From Alphaproteobacteria bacterium (GTDB lineage Bacteria; Pseudomonadota; Alphaproteobacteria; Micropepsales; Micropepsaceae), in NCBI GenBank assembly GCA_025935155.1, contig JAICVV010000130.1:1-6305 (forward strand): a DNA stretch of 6,305 nt, written 5' to 3'. Shown in pieces: positions 5,015-6,305 of this stretch. The position numbers were made by a program, and so were the translations under genes. Under the pieces are notes generated by a model. It was not told where the DNA came from and ran no database searches. It saw only the letters and a program-made list of their open reading frames with translations. How positions within the stretch are numbered: position 1 is the stretch's first letter; each line of letters opens with the position of its first letter.

Positions 5015-6305
5015 TCAGGAAACTCCTATCTGCCCGTAGATCGGAAACTGCTTACACAGCCGTAGCACGCGCTCGCGAACACTGGCTTCGACGTCCGGAT
5101 CGCCAGCTTCGCCTTCCCGCGCGATCGCGTCGACCACCTCGACGATCCAGTGGCCGATCTGGCGAAACTCGTGGGTGCCAAATCCACGCGTTGTTCCGGC
5201 CGGCGAACCGAGACGAATACCCGAGGTAATGGCCGGTTTTTCGATATCGAAGGGAATGGCGTTTTTGTTACAGGTGATGAAGGCGCGATCCAGCGCCTTC
5301 TCGGTGGACCTGCCGGTGGCCCCTTTGGGCCGCAGGTCTACGAGCATGACGTGCGTGTCGGTGCCACCCGATACGATATTCAGCCCTTCATCCTGCAGTG
5401 TCGAAGCCAATACCTTTGCATTATCCACGACGGCCTGCGCATAGCGCTTGAACTCGGGACGAAGCGCCTCGCCCAAAGCGACTGCCTTCGCAGCGATGAC
5501 GTGCATTAACGGACCGCCCTGCAAGCCCGGAAATACGGCCGAATTGATCTTTTTTCCAAGATCCGGGTCGTCCGAAAGGATCATGCCACCGCGAGGACCG
5601 CGCAGCGTTTTGTGCGTCGTTGTGGTCACAACGTGTGCATATTTCAGGGGATTGGGATGAACGCCACCGGCCACGAGCCCTGCAAAATGCGCCATATCGA
5701 CCATGAAATAGGCATCGACACTGTCCGCTATCTCGCGAAACGCCGGGAAATCGAAGAACCGCGAATAGGCCGAGCCACCGGCGATGATCAGCTTAGGACG
5801 GTGCTGCTGGGCAATTCTCGCGACCTCATCCATGTCGATCCGGCAATCTTCCCGCCGTACGCCGTACGAGACTGGCTTGAACCATTTTCCCGACTGGTTC
5901 ACCGGCGAGCCGTGGGTCAGGTGGCCGCCAGCGGCGAGATCCAGCCCCATGAAGGTGTCGCCGGGTTGGAGCAGCGCGAAGAAAACAGCCTGGTTCGCCT
6001 GCGCGCCAGAATGCGGCTGAACATTCGCAAACCTGCACTCGAACAGGCGTTTGGCTCTCTCGATCGCCAACTCTTCCACGACATCGACGTACTCGCACCC
6101 GCCATAATAGCGCCGGCCTGGATAGCCCTCGGCGTACTTGTTGGTCAGGACAGAACCCTGCGCCTCAAGAACAGCCTTCGAGACGATATTTTCAGACGCG
6201 ATCAGTTCGATTTTCTGCTGTTGGCGTCTGAGTTCATCGCGAATTGCCCGAGCCACATCGGGATCGGCGGCAGCCAAGTCCGCTGAAAAGAATGTCGTTG
6301 TGTCA
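5015..6305 (-). CDS. glyA: Serine hydroxymethyltransferase, N-terminus cut by right edge of window
   Basis: GlyA is a pyridoxal-phosphate enzyme that moves the hydroxymethyl group of serine to tetrahydrofolate, giving glycine and 5,10-methylene-THF. Visible motifs are [32 protein letters not shown], the [10 protein letters not shown] block, [14 protein letters not shown], and [14 protein letters not shown], whose lysine (codon 5611-5609) forms the Schiff base. The C-terminal part has [16 protein letters not shown]. The frame is open to position 6305 with no stop. Upstream of the TTG at 6277, which a gene finder might take as start, the in-frame residues are [10 protein letters not shown], continuing smoothly into [17 protein letters not shown]-like sequences are normal near the N-terminus of alphaproteobacterial GlyA, so the true start lies beyond the window. 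At least 430 residues are present, compared with 417 in E. coli. It is the first visible gene of the glyA-nrdR unit. Confidence 0.97.
   Translation of the reverse strand, partial: DTTTFFSADLAAADPDVARAIRDELRRQQQKIELIASENIVSKAVLEAQGSVLTNKYAEGYPGRRYYGGCEYVDVVEELAIERAKRLFECRFANVQPHSGAQANQAVFFALLQPGDTFMGLDLAAGGHLTHGSPVNQSGKWFKPVSYGVRREDCRIDMDEVARIAQQHRPKLIIAGGSAYSRFFDFPAFREIADSVDAYFMVDMAHFAGLVAGGVHPNPLKYAHVVTTTTHKTLRGPRGGMILSDDPDLGKKINSAVFPGLQGGPLMHVIAAKAVALGEALRPEFKRYAQAVVDNAKVLASTLQDEGLNIVSGGTDTHVMLVDLRPKGATGRSTEKALDRAFITCNKNAIPFDIEKPAITSGIRLGSPAGTTRGFGTHEFRQIGHWIVEVVDAIAREGEAGDPDVEASVRERVLRLCKQFPIYGQIGVS

Noticed and set aside
5612..6286. Plus-strand frame of 224 codons opposite glyA
   Set aside because: Antisense to the conserved PLP-enzyme sequence and without motifs or a supported ribosome site.

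Overview
This 6.3-kb window looks like a piece of an alphaproteobacterial chromosome. The order glyA-nrdR-ribD-ribE-ribB-ribH-nusB-thiL, a moderately high GC content and the protein sequences fit Hyphomicrobiales (Rhizobiales) best. That placement is inferred from gene order and motif memory, not from a search. Coding density is very high. All genes except one lie on the minus strand, so transcription runs from high to low coordinates. I see no mobile element, CRISPR array, tRNA or rRNA.

Region by region, in the direction of transcription: (1) 6305-5015 is glyA, serine hydroxymethyltransferase. Its N-terminus runs off the right edge. (2) 5011-4550 is nrdR, the zinc-ribbon/ATP-cone repressor of ribonucleotide reductase genes, three bases after glyA. 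(3) 3958-4542 is a plus-strand gene for a small exported protein of unknown function, convergent with nrdR (7 bp between stop codons) and divergent from ribD. (4) 3957-3841 is a 117-bp divergent intergenic region with several short inverted repeats. It presumably holds the promoters of the secreted-protein gene and of the rib operon. (5) 3840-588 is a complete run of late riboflavin genes: ribD, ribE, a ribB with a degenerate GTP cyclohydrolase II-like tail, and ribH. (6) 585-103 is nusB. (7) 122-1 is the start of thiL, cut by the left edge.

The genes work together as follows. RibD deaminates and then reduces the pyrimidine made from GTP. RibB makes the four-carbon unit dihydroxybutanone phosphate from ribulose 5-phosphate. 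RibH joins the two into lumazine, and RibE dismutates lumazine to riboflavin. The missing step is GTP cyclohydrolase II. The RibA-like half of the ribB product has lost the three zinc cysteines, so a separate functional ribA should exist elsewhere in the genome. NusB (rRNA antitermination) and ThiL (thiamine-phosphate kinase) follow in the same transcription unit, joined by very short gaps and overlaps.

Most of the window is well-known housekeeping metabolism. The points most worth a second look are the Cys-to-His/Asn replacement in the RibA-like domain, the uncharacterised exported protein in the middle of the cluster, and the inverted repeats between it and ribD.
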